Below, in pieces: positions 32,787 to 41,746 of a DNA stretch of 64,000 nt. Source of the stretch: Sphingomonas sp. 8AM (lineage in GTDB: Bacteria > Pseudomonadota > Alphaproteobacteria > Sphingomonadales > Sphingomonadaceae); assembly GCF_902506455.1 (NCBI RefSeq), contig NZ_LR733844.1, positions 2,427,866 to 2,491,865 on the forward strand, read 5' to 3'. The translations under genes were made by a program, and so were the position numbers. How positions within the stretch are numbered: the stretch's first letter is position 1; each line of letters starts with the position of its first letter. The notes beneath the pieces are model-generated. The model ran no database searches and had not been told where the DNA came from. It saw only the letters and a list, made by a program, of their open reading frames with translations.

Positions 32787-33989
32787 CTATCGCACCACCT
32801 TCGGCAGGATCGCGTCGAGCAGGATCATCCCCGCCTCGGTGACGCGCAACCGCGAGCCCTCGCGCACGATCAGTTCGGGCAGCGCGGCGATCGCGGCGAG
32901 GTCGACGATCTCCTCGACCCGCATCCCCGCTGCCGCCGCTATGCCCTCGACATCGACGCCCTCGCGCAGCCGCAGCCCCATCAGCAACGCCTCGCTGACG
33001 CGCGTCGCGGCATCCAGCGGCTCCTCGCTCTCCAGCCCGTGGCCGTTGCGCGCGACGGCGGCGAGCCAGTTCTCGGGCTTCTTGCGCCGGAACGTCGCGA
33101 GATGGTCGCGCCGCCCGTGCGCGCCCGGGCCGATGCCGGCGTAATCGCGGTAGCGCCAGTAAGCGAGATTGTGGCGACTCTCCGCGCCGGGGCGGGCGTG
33201 GTTGGAGATCTCATAGGCGGGCACCCCCGCCGCCGCGGTGCGTGCACGGGTGAGTTCGAACAGATCGGCGGCAGTGTCGCCGTCGGGGATCGTCAGCCGC
33301 CCCGCCGCCGCCTCGGTCGCGAAGCGCGTGCCGGGCTCGATCGTCAGCTGGTAGAGCGACAGGTGCTCGGTCCCGAATGACAGCGCGCGTGCCAGCTCGG
33401 CATCCCACGCCGCCTGCGTCTGGCCGGGGCGGGCGTAGATCAGGTCGAAGCTGACCCGCGCGAAATGGTGCTGCGCCACTGCCAACGCCCCGAGCCCCTC
33501 GTCGACGCCGTGCGCCCGTCCCAGAAAGCGCAGCGCGGCATCGTCGAGCGCCTGTAATCCCAGCGAAACGCGATTGACCCCCGCCGCCGCCAGATCGGCA
33601 AAGCGCGCCGCCTCGACTGACGACGGATTGGCCTCCAGCGTGATCTCGACATCGCCGAGCGGCGCCCATGCCTTCGTCGCCGCCTCGATCAGCGCGGCGA
33701 CGGTGGCGGGTGGCATCAGCGAGGGCGTGCCGCCGCCGAAGAAGATCGATCCCAACCGCCGTCCCGGCAGCAGCGCCGCCTCGTGCGCGAGATCGGCGAG
33801 CAGCGCCTCATGCCACTCCGCCTCGTCAACGGTGGCGCGGACGTGGCTGTTGAAGTCGCAATAGGGGCATTTCGAAACGCAGAATGGCCAATGGATATAA
33901 AGCGCGAGCGGCGCGGCAGCGCGCGCGGCGCGGTCCTGCGCGGCGGGGTCGCGGGAGACGAGGTCGATCATGCCCATGATCGCGGTCAT
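32787..33989 (-). CDS. hemW: Radical SAM heme chaperone HemW
   Basis: A roughly 400-residue radical SAM protein of the HemN-like heme chaperone group. The cluster motif is CVSKCPYCDF near residue 37, with IFFGGGTPSLM and LEANPSS following; the C-terminus carries the HemN_C-like domain. It lacks the N-terminal extension of true oxygen-independent coproporphyrinogen oxidase, as HemW does. ATG 33989 is used; in-frame ATGs at 33977 and 33971 are equally possible. It follows rph-rdgB in the same direction, a common sphingomonad order. Confidence 0.92.
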   Translation of the reverse strand: MTAIMGMIDLVSRDPAAQDRAARAAAPLALYIHWPFCVSKCPYCDFNSHVRATVDEAEWHEALLADLAHEAALLPGRRLGSIFFGGGTPSLMPPATVAALIEAATKAWAPLGDVEITLEANPSSVEAARFADLAAAGVNRVSLGLQALDDAALRFLGRAHGVDEGLGALAVAQHHFARVSFDLIYARPGQTQAAWDAELARALSFGTEHLSLYQLTIEPGTRFATEAAAGRLTIPDGDTAADLFELTRARTAAAGVPAYEISNHARPGAESRHNLAYWRYRDYAGIGPGAHGRRDHLATFRRKKPENWLAAVARNGHGLESEEPLDAATRVSEALLMGLRLREGVDVEGIAAAAGMRVEEIVDLAAIAALPELIVREGSRLRVTEAGMILLDAILPKVVR

Positions 33990-34080
33990 ATGGCGGCTCG
34001 TCGCAGCAAACGCCACTGTCACCGCACCGGGAGAAAACGGACGTTGCGCATCCGTAACGACTTTGGCATCAGACCCGACG

Positions 34081-34629
34081 ATGGTTTTCCGGTTCGCCGC
34101 GTTGCTGCTCGCCCTGATTCTCTCCGCGCCAACAATGGCCGCCGGGGTTGAATGGCGGATGAACCGCGTCACGCCCGCGCGCGACGGATCGCTGCTCCAG
34201 CGGGCGGTGCTCGACGCGCACAACCGGGAACGCGGTGCGATCGGGCTTGCCCCGTTGCGGTGGAGTCCGACGCTGGCAACGGCCGCGGCGCGCCATGCGG
34301 AGGTGCTGGCCCGCGCCGGGCAGCTTTTTCACGCCGATCCTTCGAGCCGCGGCGGCTGGCAGGGCGAGAACCTGTTCGCAGGGACGCGCGGCGGCTATGA
34401 CTATGACGAGATGGTGCGCTATTGGCTCGACGAGCGCCGCAACTTCCGCAATCGCCCAAGCCCGCGCTTCAGCCGCACCGGGCGTGCGCAGGACGCCGCG
34501 CATTATGCGCAGATCGTGTGGCGGACCACGACCGAGGTCGGCTGCGCGCTGGAGAGCGGGCAGACGCAGGACTTCCTCGTCTGCCGCTACAATCCCGGCG
34601 GTGAACTGGCGGGGCAGCGGGCGTATTGA
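34081..34629 (+). CDS. CAP-domain (SCP/PR1-like) secreted protein
   Basis: A 182-residue protein with a signal peptide (FRFAALLLALILSAPTMAA) and one CAP domain. Family motifs are HNRERGAIGLAPLRW, GENLFAG, HYAQIVWRTTTEVGC and FLVCRYNPGG. It is exported and its function is not known in bacteria. It lies on the plus strand inside the otherwise minus-strand rph-rdgB-hemW group, between rdgB and hemW. Confidence 0.88.
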   Translation: MVFRFAALLLALILSAPTMAAGVEWRMNRVTPARDGSLLQRAVLDAHNRERGAIGLAPLRWSPTLATAAARHAEVLARAGQLFHADPSSRGGWQGENLFAGTRGGYDYDEMVRYWLDERRNFRNRPSPRFSRTGRAQDAAHYAQIVWRTTTEVGCALESGQTQDFLVCRYNPGGELAGQRAY

Positions 34630-34642
34630 AGAAGCCTTCTTC

Positions 34643-34726
34643 CGTCATCCCGGACTTGATCCGGGATCCCGCTTCCCACCGCGATCGCGAAGAAGAAGCG
34701 GGGCCCCGGATCAAGTCCGGGGCGAC
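34643..34726. repeat. Intergenic palindromic repeat, family B, best copy
   Basis: The clearest family B unit: CGTCATCCCGGACTTGATCC on the left and GGATCAAGTCCGGGGCGAC on the right, with an inner GGGATCCCGCTTC / GAAGCGGGGCCCC pair. It separates the convergent CAP-domain gene and rdgB. Confidence 0.9.
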
Positions 34727-34735
34727 GACGCCGCC

Positions 34736-35377
34736 TCAGAAGACCGCCGCGACCATTTGCCGGAACGCATCGCCGCGATGGCTGATCTCGTTCTTGGCGG
34801 GTTCGTCCATTTCCCCGAAAGTGACGTCGTGCCCGACCGGCTGGAACACCGGGTCATAGCCGTGCCCCTTGTCGCCGCGCGGCGGCCAGACCAGCGTGCC
34901 GTCGACACGCCCCTCGAACCATTCGACGTGGCCGTCGGGCCACGCCAGCGCGAGCGCACAGACGAAATGCGCATCGCGCGGTGCGTCGGGGGTTTCCGCG
35001 AGCTTGTCCTCGACCAGCCGCATCGCATGGTCGAAGTCCTTGTTCGGTCCGCCCCAGCGCGCCGAGAAGATACCGGGATCGCCGCCCAGCGCATCGACGC
35101 ACAAGCCGCTGTCATCGGCGAGCGCGGGTAGTCCCGAAAGGTCCGCTGCCGCGCGCGCCTTCAGCTCGGCATTCATCACGAAGGTGGTGCCGGTCTCCTC
35201 CGGCTCGGGCAGATCGAGCGCCCCCGCCGAGACGATGTCGAGCCCGCGGCCTTCCAGCAGCGCGGCGATCTCGCGCACCTTGCCGGCATTGTGGCTGGCG
35301 ATCACCAGCTTGCCGGGCTGGAGCTTGCGGATCGCCTGCGGCTCGTTACCCCCATCCTCGTCAAAGGCGCCGCTCAT
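34736..35377 (-). CDS. rdgB: XTP/dITP diphosphatase (non-canonical purine NTPase)
   Basis: A 213-residue Ham1/RdgB pyrophosphatase that removes inosine and xanthosine triphosphates. Motifs include [46 protein letters not shown] and [11 protein letters not shown]. Its ATG overlaps the stop of rph by four bases, so the two are coupled. Confidence 0.97.
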   Translation of the reverse strand: MSGAFDEDGGNEPQAIRKLQPGKLVIASHNAGKVREIAALLEGRGLDIVSAGALDLPEPEETGTTFVMNAELKARAAADLSGLPALADDSGLCVDALGGDPGIFSARWGGPNKDFDHAMRLVEDKLAETPDAPRDAHFVCALALAWPDGHVEWFEGRVDGTLVWPPRGDKGHGYDPVFQPVGHDVTFGEMDEPAKNEISHRGDAFRQMVAAVF

Positions 35378-36087
35378 GCGATCGCGCGCGCCTGCGCGGC
35401 GAAGATCTCGTTGCAGCCGATCCGCGCGAGGCGGAGCAGGCGCAGCAGCGCTTCCTCGTCATAGGTCGCGTGTTCGGCGGTCGCCTGCGCCTCGGCGATA
35501 TGACCGTTTTCGAGCAGCACGAAATTGGCGTCGGCGTCGGCGTTCGAATCCTCGTCATAATCGAGGTCGAGCACCGGATTGCCCTGATAGATGCCGCACG
35601 ACACCGCCGCGATCTTCTGTTTGATCGGGTCGGCGGTCAGCTTGCCCGAGGCGAGCAGCCCATCGACCGCCAGCCGCAGCGCGACCCATGCGCCCGAGAT
35701 CGACGCGGTACGCGTGCCGCCATCAGCCTGGATCACGTCGCAGTCGAGCGTGATCTGCCGCTCGCCGAGCAATGTCAGGTCGGTGACCGCGCGCAAGCTG
35801 CGCCCGATCAGCCGCTGGATCTCCTGCGTGCGCCCGGATTGCTTGCCCTTGGCGGCCTCGCGGCTGCCGCGCGTGTGCGTGGCGCGCGGCAGCATCCCGT
35901 ATTCGGCGGTCACCCAGCCCTGGCCCTTGCCGCGCAGGAACGGCGGCAGACGCTCCTCGACCGAGGCGGTGACCAGCACCCTGGTATCGCCGAAGCCGAT
36001 CAGCACCGAGCCTTCGGCGTGGCGGGTGAAGCGCGGCTCGATGGTTATCGGGCGCATCTGGTCGGGGGTGCGGCCGCTGGGGCGCAT
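35374..36087 (-). CDS. rph: Ribonuclease PH
   Basis: A 237-residue phosphorolytic 3'-5' exoribonuclease that trims tRNA precursors. It begins with [17 protein letters not shown] and contains [30 protein letters not shown] and [19 protein letters not shown], all family hallmarks. It is complete at the C-terminus, unlike the frameshifted E. coli K-12 gene. It is first in the rph-rdgB pair, close to the hrcA-grpE operon that runs the opposite way. Confidence 0.97.
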   Translation of the reverse strand: MRPSGRTPDQMRPITIEPRFTRHAEGSVLIGFGDTRVLVTASVEERLPPFLRGKGQGWVTAEYGMLPRATHTRGSREAAKGKQSGRTQEIQRLIGRSLRAVTDLTLLGERQITLDCDVIQADGGTRTASISGAWVALRLAVDGLLASGKLTADPIKQKIAAVSCGIYQGNPVLDLDYDEDSNADADANFVLLENGHIAEAQATAEHATYDEEALLRLLRLARIGCNEIFAAQARAIA

Positions 36088-36166
36088 TCAACTCTCCTCA
36101 AGGTCGGATCGCCCACGCCCCTAGCGGGGTTGGTGCGGCGGCGCCAGCGACTTACAGGAGGATGCG

Positions 36167-36664
36167 ATGCGGGTGATGATGGCGATGCTGGTGCTGGCGG
36201 CGGGATGCACGCCCGTTGAGCTGCGCGCGCCGGCGGCGGCGGGCACGCCGATGGCGATCGAAGGCGACTCGATCAGCTATGCGACGGGGCCGTGCCATGG
36301 CACCTGCCCGGTCTACAAGGTGACGGTCCGTCCCGACGGCACGGGGACGTTCGAGGGCGAGCGCTTCACCGCGGTGACGGGCAGCCGGGCATTCCGGGTG
36401 ACGCCGGACGACTATCGCCGCTTCGCCGCCGCGCTCGAACCGTATCGGCCCGACGGCGACCGGCGGGTCGAGATGGGCTCGCCCGATTGCGGCCCCGCGC
36501 CGACCGACATGCCGAGCGTCGACGTCAACTGGGCAATGGCGAGCGGCGGGGCAGGGCATCTGCATTTCTATTACGGGTGCCGGGTCGGGAATGCAGCGAT
36601 GGCCGAGGTGCTGCAGGAGGCACCCAAGCGGCTGCCGATCGCGGGGTTGATCGGGAAACGCTGA
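36167..36664 (+). CDS. DUF6438-like lipoprotein
   Basis: A 165-residue protein with a short lipoprotein signal (MMAMLVLAAGC). It carries the motif GPCHGTCPVYKVTVRPDGTG, which I associate with DUF6438-type proteins, and further paired cysteines downstream (PDCGP, YGC). Function unknown. A ribosome binding site (ACAGGAGG) lies just upstream of the ATG. Confidence 0.65.
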   Translation: MRVMMAMLVLAAGCTPVELRAPAAAGTPMAIEGDSISYATGPCHGTCPVYKVTVRPDGTGTFEGERFTAVTGSRAFRVTPDDYRRFAAALEPYRPDGDRRVEMGSPDCGPAPTDMPSVDVNWAMASGGAGHLHFYYGCRVGNAAMAEVLQEAPKRLPIAGLIGKR

Positions 36665-36695
36665 CCGGGATGACGGACGGTTTGCCCCGAACCCG

Positions 36696-36826
36696 GTCGC
36701 CCCTGCGCAGGCAGGGGCCCATGGCTGTGTCGTATCGTAAAAAGTTCGACACATAGGCGACGTGACCTGTGTCAGGCCGCCGATCCCGACGACACAGCCA
36801 TAGGCCCCTGCCTGCGCAGGGGCGAC
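36696..36826. repeat. MITE-like palindromic element, family D copy 1
   Basis: A 131-bp unit with inverted ends of about 37 bp: GTCGCCCCTGCGCAGGCAGG on the left and CCTGCCTGCGCAGGGGCGAC on the right, extending inward to GGCTGTGTCG / CGACACAGCC. The interior is non-palindromic. A related unit in the opposite orientation is at 47517-47644. Confidence 0.85.
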
Positions 36827-36846
36827 GGCGTATGAGGCGTGCGCCC

Positions 36847-37197
36847 CTATTCCACCACCCATCCGCGTGCCGCGGCGGCGTCGTCAAACAACCGCATATA
36901 CGACTGCGTCATCACCCGGCGCACCTGCCCGCGCAATACGGCGCTGATCGCGACGATCGCGATGCGGCTTGCTTTAGGGAACGGCCCCATATGCTGTGCC
37001 AGCGCCGCGAGCGTCTCCTGCGCCTGCGGCCCGCACGCGCTCATGTCGATCATCAGGCGATAACCGGGGCGGAAGTGCGCGGCGAGAAACTGGCGCATCA
37101 CGTCGCGGGTATAGGCGACCACCTCGTCGGGGGTGAAGATCCGGTGCCAGCGGATCGCCAGCAATTGCGCGTCATGGTCGAATGAAACGTCGTACAT
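36847..37197 (-). CDS. STAS/SpoIIAA-like small protein
   Basis: A 116-residue cytoplasmic protein with alternating strands and helices: FDHDAQLLAIRWHRIFTPDEV, YRLMIDMSACGPQAQETLAAL and AIVAISAVLRGQVRRVM. The pattern resembles the SpoIIAA-like/STAS fold found in many alphaproteobacterial hypotheticals, but no phosphorylatable serine motif is convincing. The ATG at 37197 follows an in-frame GTG; GAGGAA lies upstream. It diverges from hrcA. Confidence 0.55.
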   Translation of the reverse strand: MYDVSFDHDAQLLAIRWHRIFTPDEVVAYTRDVMRQFLAAHFRPGYRLMIDMSACGPQAQETLAALAQHMGPFPKASRIAIVAISAVLRGQVRRVMTQSYMRLFDDAAAARGWVVE

Positions 37198-37291
37198 CAC
37201 TGATCTTCCTCATTTCCGTCTTTGCGCGCGTCAGGTTGCGGAAAGGTGAAAGACGGAGCGGTTGAGCCGGGCGGCGCGGGCGCATACATCT

Positions 37292-38341
37292 ATGCACGTG
37301 ACCCGTTCGCCGCCCATCGCCGAGCTGACCGACCGCGCCCGCGATATCTTCCGCCGCGTCGTCGACGGCTATCTGGAGAGCGGGCAGCCGGTCGGGTCGC
37401 GGACGCTGGCGCAGGCGGGACTCAACCTGTCGCCCGCCTCGATCCGCGGGGTGCTGGCGCAGCTCGAGATGGCCGGGCTGCTCACCGCGCCGCATACCTC
37501 GGCGGGACGGATGCCGACCGAGCGCGGGCTGCGGCTGTTCGTCGACGGGATGATGCAGGCGCACGAACCCAGCGACGAGGAGCGCCAGCAGATCGAGGCG
37601 CGCGCGGGAACCGGCGGCCCGGTCGAGGAAGCGCTGGCGGCGACCACTGCCGCGCTCTCCGGGCTGTCGGCGTGCGCCGGGCTGGTGATGGTGCCCAAGC
37701 GCGAGGCGGTGCTGCGCTCGATCGGCTTCGTCCCGCTCGGCCCCGCGCAGGCGCTGGCGGTGCTGGTCGGTGAGGATGGTGCGGTCGAGAATCGCGTGAT
37801 CGACCTGCCCGTCGGGATCGCGCCGGGCGCGCTGGTAGAGGCGGGCAATTTCATGACCGCGACGCTCGCCGGACTGACGCTCGGCGAGGCGCGCGCACGG
37901 CTGGAGCGCGAGCTGTCGCAGGGACGATCAGCGCTCGACGCGGCGGCGCGCGCGCTGGTCGAACGCGGGCTGGCGGTGTGGAGCGAGGATGGCGCGCGCC
38001 GCCCGGTGCTGATCGTGCGCGGTCACGGGCGGCTGCTCGACGACGCGGCGACCGCCGACCTCGAGCGGGTGCGTGCGCTGCTCGACGACCTCGACGGCAA
38101 GCAGGAGGTCGCCGCATTGCTCGACTCGGCGCGCGCGGGCGATGCGACGCGCATCTTCATCGGGGCGGAGAACAAATTGTTCACGCTCAGCGGCTCGTCG
38201 GTGATCGCGAAACCGTTCCGCGGTCGCGACGGCCGCGTGGTCGGCGTGGTCGGCGTGATCGGGCCGACGCGGTTGAACTACGCCCGCGTCGTGCCCATGG
38301 TGGATTTCACGGCCGCGACGCTCACCCGGTTGCTCGGGTGA
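37292..38341 (+). CDS. hrcA: Heat-inducible transcription repressor HrcA
   Basis: A 349-residue repressor of heat-shock genes. It begins with a winged-helix region (LTDRARDIFRRVVDGYLESG, VGSRTLAQAGLNLSPASIRG, HTSAGRMPTERGLRLFVD) and ends with NYARVVPMVDFTAATLTRLL. ATG 37292 is preferred over an in-frame TTG at 37262. No CIRCE-type TTAGCACTC repeat is visible in the 95 bp upstream, so its own promoter is probably not HrcA-controlled through a canonical site. grpE follows after 35 bp. Confidence 0.95.
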   Translation: MHVTRSPPIAELTDRARDIFRRVVDGYLESGQPVGSRTLAQAGLNLSPASIRGVLAQLEMAGLLTAPHTSAGRMPTERGLRLFVDGMMQAHEPSDEERQQIEARAGTGGPVEEALAATTAALSGLSACAGLVMVPKREAVLRSIGFVPLGPAQALAVLVGEDGAVENRVIDLPVGIAPGALVEAGNFMTATLAGLTLGEARARLERELSQGRSALDAAARALVERGLAVWSEDGARRPVLIVRGHGRLLDDAATADLERVRALLDDLDGKQEVAALLDSARAGDATRIFIGAENKLFTLSGSSVIAKPFRGRDGRVVGVVGVIGPTRLNYARVVPMVDFTAATLTRLLG

Positions 38342-38376
38342 GGCGCGGCTTTCCGACGTAGAAGAACAGGACGGAT

Positions 38377-38928
38377 ATGACCGACAACGCCACCCCCGCC
38401 GACGACCTGCGCGACGCCACCGCCGAGGCCGCCCCCGAGGTCGCGGAACACGATGCCTCGGCGGCCCGCATCGCCGAACTCGAAGAGCAACTCGCCGCCG
38501 CACGGCAGGAGACGCTCTATGCGCAGGCCGATATCCAGAACGTCCGCCGCCGCGCCGAGAAGGACGCCGCCGACGCACGCGCCTATGCCGCGACCGGCTT
38601 TGCGCGCGATGTGCTGTCGGTCGCCGACAACCTCGAACGCGCGCTGGCCGCGATCCCGGCGAGCCTGCGCGAGGACGAGAAGTTCAAGGGGCTGGTCGTC
38701 GGCCTTGAGGCGACGGGGCGCGAATTGGCGAACGTCTTCGGCCGCCACGGGCTGACGAAGATCGAGGCACTCGGCCAGCCGCTCGACCCGAACAAGCATC
38801 AGGCGATGGTCGAGATGCCGAGCGATGCCGAGCCGGGCACCATCGTGCAGGAGATGCAGGCGGGCTGGATGATCAAGGACCGTCTGCTCCGCCCGGCGCT
38901 GGTCGGCGTCGCGAAGAAGCCGGACTGA
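38377..38928 (+). CDS. grpE: Nucleotide exchange factor GrpE
   Basis: A 183-residue DnaK cochaperone. An acidic N-terminus leads into the long coiled coil (IAELEEQLAAARQETLYAQA, IQNVRRRAEKDAADARAYA), then the beta domain with ANVFGRHGLTKIEALGQPLD, NKHQAMVEM and the end GWMIKDRLLRPALVGVAK. It follows hrcA, with AGGACGGAT before its ATG. A strong hairpin terminator lies about 140 bp downstream. Confidence 0.97.
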   Translation: MTDNATPADDLRDATAEAAPEVAEHDASAARIAELEEQLAAARQETLYAQADIQNVRRRAEKDAADARAYAATGFARDVLSVADNLERALAAIPASLREDEKFKGLVVGLEATGRELANVFGRHGLTKIEALGQPLDPNKHQAMVEMPSDAEPGTIVQEMQAGWMIKDRLLRPALVGVAKKPD

Positions 38929-38950
38929 AGAGTCGCGCCACAAGCACTAC

Positions 38951-39046
38951 CGTCATTCCCGCGAAGGCGGGAATCCAGAACCTCTGACGTGGCGCCTCTA
39001 GCTATAGACCTTCGCGTCTGGATCCCCGCCTCCGCGGGGATGACGG
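38951..39046. repeat. Palindromic repeat, family A copy 1
   Basis: A 96-bp unit opening CGTCATTCCCGCGAAGGCGG and closing CCCGCCTCCGCGGGGATGACGG, with an inner AGAACCTC and CGTCTGGAT. Copies are at 51130-51214 and, inside a gene, at 55299-55395. It lies downstream of grpE. Confidence 0.85.
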
Positions 39047-39067
39047 CCGGCAAATTGCCCCGATGGG

Positions 39068-39117
39068 AAAAGGAAAGGGCGGGTCGTGGTCTCCACCACG
39101 CCCGCCCTTTTCCTTTG
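39068..39117. terminator. Bidirectional intrinsic terminator between grpE and MFS gene
   Basis: A long GC-rich stem, GGAAAGGGCGGG with GTGG continuing to CCAC and CCCGCCCTTTTCC, closed by a short loop, and flanked by A-runs on the left and T-runs on the right. It lies between the convergent grpE and MFS symporter genes and would stop transcription in both directions. Confidence 0.8.
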
Positions 39118-39134
39118 GCAAAAGCCGCCGCGCG

Positions 39135-40463
39135 TCAGTCCAGACGCCGCGCGAGTTCCACGTTCAGCCCCAGCGCGATCAGCGTGCCGAGCGCGCCCGA
39201 CAGCAGATACCCGCCCGCCGCGACCAGCCCGAACGCCTGCGTCAGCGCCAGCGCCGCCAGCGGCGCGAAGCCTGCGCCGAACAGCCACGCCAGATCCGAG
39301 GTCAGCGCCGCGCCCGTATAGCGCGCGCGCTTCGGGAAGTTGCTGGTCACCGCGCCCGACGACTGGCCGAACGAAATGCCGAGCAACAGGAAGCCCATCA
39401 CCATGAACAGGATCTCGCCCGCCCGCCCGCCGCCGAGCAGCTGCGGCGCGAAGCCGCTGAACGCTGCGATGCCCGCCGCCGTGTAGCCGAGCACGCTGCG
39501 TCGCCCGATCCGGTCGGCCAGCATGCCCGACAGCACGATCGCGCCCAGCCCGACAACACCGCCCAGCACCTCGATCATCAGGAAGGTCGAGATATCCTCG
39601 CGGGTATACAGCGCCACCCACGACAGGGGGAACACCGTCACCATGTGGAACATGGCGAAGCTCGCCAGCGGCGCGAACGCGCCGATGATGATGTTGCGCC
39701 ACTGCGCCTTGACGGTCGCAGTGACGCGCGACGGGGTCAGCTCGCGGCTATGGAACAGTTCGCTATATTCGGGGGTGACGACGATGCGCAGACGCGCGAA
39801 CAGCGCGACGACGTTCAGCGCGAACGCCACGAAGAACGGATAGCGCCAGCCCCAGGAGATGAAGTCCTCGGGCGCCAGCGTTGACAGGAAGAAGGCGAAC
39901 AAGGCGCTCGCCACGATCAGCCCGAGCGGCGCGCCGAGCTGCGGGACCATCGCCCACCAGCCGCGCTTCTTCTCCGGCGCGTTGAGTGCCAGCAGCGACG
40001 GCAGCCCGTCCCACGCGCCGCCCAGCGCGATCCCCTGGCCAACCCGGAACAGCGCCAGCAGGATCGCCGATGAGGAGCCGATCGTGTCGTAACCGGGCAG
40101 GAAGGCGACCAGCACCGTCGAGGTGCCGAGCAGGAACAGCGCGATCGTCAGCTTGGTGCCGCGACCGTAGCGGCGGTCGAGCTTCATGAAGATTTGCGTG
40201 CCGATCGGGCGGGCGATGAACGCCAGCGGGAACAGCGCGAATGACCACAGGGTCGCGGCGATCGGCTGCATGTACGGGAAGATCACCGCCGGGAAGACGA
40301 GCACCGAGGCGATCGCATAGACGAAAAAGTCGAAGAACTCGGACGTGCGCCCGATAATGACGCCGATTGCGATCTCACCGGGGCGCACATCGTGATCCCC
40401 TCTGCTATGGAGAGCGCGAGCATCCTGCTCTAGCGACGTGGACGAAGCGGTGGCCATATTCAT
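39135..40463 (-). CDS. MFS transporter, metabolite:H+ symporter (MHS) type
   Basis: A 442-residue transporter of the MHS subfamily that includes ProP- and ShiA-like proteins. Signature pieces are IGRTSEFFDFFVYAIASVLVFP at the start, FIARPIGTQIFMKLDRRYGRG and LALFRVGQGIALGGAWDGLP. About 12 hydrophobic helices are present. The substrate (often an organic acid or osmolyte) is unknown. It is divergent from the cyo operon. Confidence 0.88.
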   Translation of the reverse strand: MNMATASSTSLEQDARALHSRGDHDVRPGEIAIGVIIGRTSEFFDFFVYAIASVLVFPAVIFPYMQPIAATLWSFALFPLAFIARPIGTQIFMKLDRRYGRGTKLTIALFLLGTSTVLVAFLPGYDTIGSSSAILLALFRVGQGIALGGAWDGLPSLLALNAPEKKRGWWAMVPQLGAPLGLIVASALFAFFLSTLAPEDFISWGWRYPFFVAFALNVVALFARLRIVVTPEYSELFHSRELTPSRVTATVKAQWRNIIIGAFAPLASFAMFHMVTVFPLSWVALYTREDISTFLMIEVLGGVVGLGAIVLSGMLADRIGRRSVLGYTAAGIAAFSGFAPQLLGGGRAGEILFMVMGFLLLGISFGQSSGAVTSNFPKRARYTGAALTSDLAWLFGAGFAPLAALALTQAFGLVAAGGYLLSGALGTLIALGLNVELARRLD

Positions 40464-40527
40464 TCCCGATCGGTCGGACGGACGGTTTCCGGCGGAGCCC
40501 TACCCTAAACCATTCCGCGCGTGGATG

Positions 40528-40540
40528 GGACAAAATGTCC
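40528..40540. promoter_or_regulatory. Candidate operator upstream of cyoA
   Basis: GGACA-AAA-TGTCC is a perfect 5-bp inverted repeat 38 bp before the cyoA start, between cyoA and the divergent MFS gene. It does not match the FNR consensus TTGAT-N4-ATCAA. It could be a site for a redox or iron regulator; only the symmetry and position support it. Confidence 0.35.
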
Positions 40541-40578
40541 TATTCCGCTGCGCCGCAGCAAAGCCTAGCTCGCGCCGC

Positions 40579-41739
40579 ATGACCCGTCGTCCCGCCCCCC
40601 GTCGTTCCACCCGACCTGCGCCCGGCCGCACGCCCCTCGTCCGTCACCTCGCCGCGGCGGCGGCGCTAGTCGCGCTCGGCGGGTGCAACACCGTCGTGAT
40701 GCGTCCCGCCGGTGATGTTGCGGTGCAGGAATCCAGCCTGATCGTATGGTCGGTCGTGCTGATGCTGCTGATCATCGTGCCGGTTATGGCATTGGTGGTG
40801 CTGTTCGCATGGCGTTATCGCGAGTCGAACACCGAGGCGAGCTACGAGCCCGACTGGGATCACTCGACCGGGCTGGAGCTGGTGATCTGGTCTGCGCCGC
40901 TGCTCATCATCATCGCGCTTGGCGCGCTGACCTGGGTCGGCACGCATACGCTCGACCCCTACCGCCCGCTGGCGCGCACCGCGCCGGGCAAGCCGGTGGC
41001 CGCGAACGTCAGGCCGCTTGAGGTGCAGGTGGTCGCGCTCGACTGGAAATGGCTGTTCATCTACCCCGAACAGGGTGTCGCAACGGTCAACGAGCTGGTC
41101 GTGCCGGTCGATCGCCCGGTGAAGTTCACCATGACCTCGTCGAGCGTCATGAACGCTTTGTGGGTGCCGACGATGGCGGGCATGATCTACACGATGCCGG
41201 GGATGGAGACGGTGCTGCACGGCGTGCTGAACCGCACCGGCAAGTTCGAGGGCCGCTCGGGCAATTATTCCGGCGCCGGCTTCTCGCATATGACCTTCTG
41301 GACGCATTCGGTGACCCCGGCGCGCTTCGACCAATGGGTCGCCGGGGTGAAGCGTAACCGCTGGCAGCTCGACAACGCCACGTATCTGAAGCTGGCCAAG
41401 CCGAGCGAGAAGGTGCGGCCGATCGGGTTCAGCACGGTTGACCCCGCATTGTTCAAGCGCGTCGTCGCGATGTGCACGAAACCGGGCACCAGCTGCATGC
41501 AGAACATGTCGCACGCCGGCCCGGCGGTGAACGACCGGCCGCAGCGCACCGACGAGCCCGAAGGCGCGCTGACCCGCGATCCGTCGCAGAAGGGCGAGAG
41601 CCCGCACTCGACCGCGCCGCAGGGCTCGGCACCGGGCTCGAACGATCCGGGGGCGGGGAACCGCGATATGACCATGCTCGATAAACCCGGGCTCGATATT
41701 CCCGCGCTGCGGCGCGCCAACGCCTCCAAGGGGGCTTGA
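40579..41739 (+). CDS. cyoA: Ubiquinol oxidase subunit II
   Basis: A 386-residue subunit of the bo3 quinol oxidase, anchored by a lipoprotein signal (LVALGGC) and two membrane helices ([40 protein letters not shown]). The cupredoxin domain follows, with [22 protein letters not shown], but the CuA-binding Cys/His ligands of cytochrome oxidases are absent, as expected for quinol oxidases. The C-terminal tail is long and rich in Pro, Gly and Ser. ATG 40579 gives the proper lipoprotein signal; upstream in-frame sequence is not signal-like. Confidence 0.95.
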   Translation: MTRRPAPRRSTRPAPGRTPLVRHLAAAAALVALGGCNTVVMRPAGDVAVQESSLIVWSVVLMLLIIVPVMALVVLFAWRYRESNTEASYEPDWDHSTGLELVIWSAPLLIIIALGALTWVGTHTLDPYRPLARTAPGKPVAANVRPLEVQVVALDWKWLFIYPEQGVATVNELVVPVDRPVKFTMTSSSVMNALWVPTMAGMIYTMPGMETVLHGVLNRTGKFEGRSGNYSGAGFSHMTFWTHSVTPARFDQWVAGVKRNRWQLDNATYLKLAKPSEKVRPIGFSTVDPALFKRVVAMCTKPGTSCMQNMSHAGPAVNDRPQRTDEPEGALTRDPSQKGESPHSTAPQGSAPGSNDPGAGNRDMTMLDKPGLDIPALRRANASKGA

Positions 41740-41746
41740 GGACATC

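Noticed and set aside
36696-36826. CRISPR array
   Set aside because: The repeats are single inverted units, not regularly spaced direct repeats with spacers.
37200-37291. CIRCE operator upstream of hrcA
   Set aside because: No TTAGCACTC/GAGTGCTAA pair is present in the region, so no HrcA site was called.
40547-40559. Short hairpin GCTGCG-C-CGCAGC before cyoA
   Set aside because: The one-base loop makes it sterically unlikely as an RNA stem and it may be chance in GC-rich DNA.
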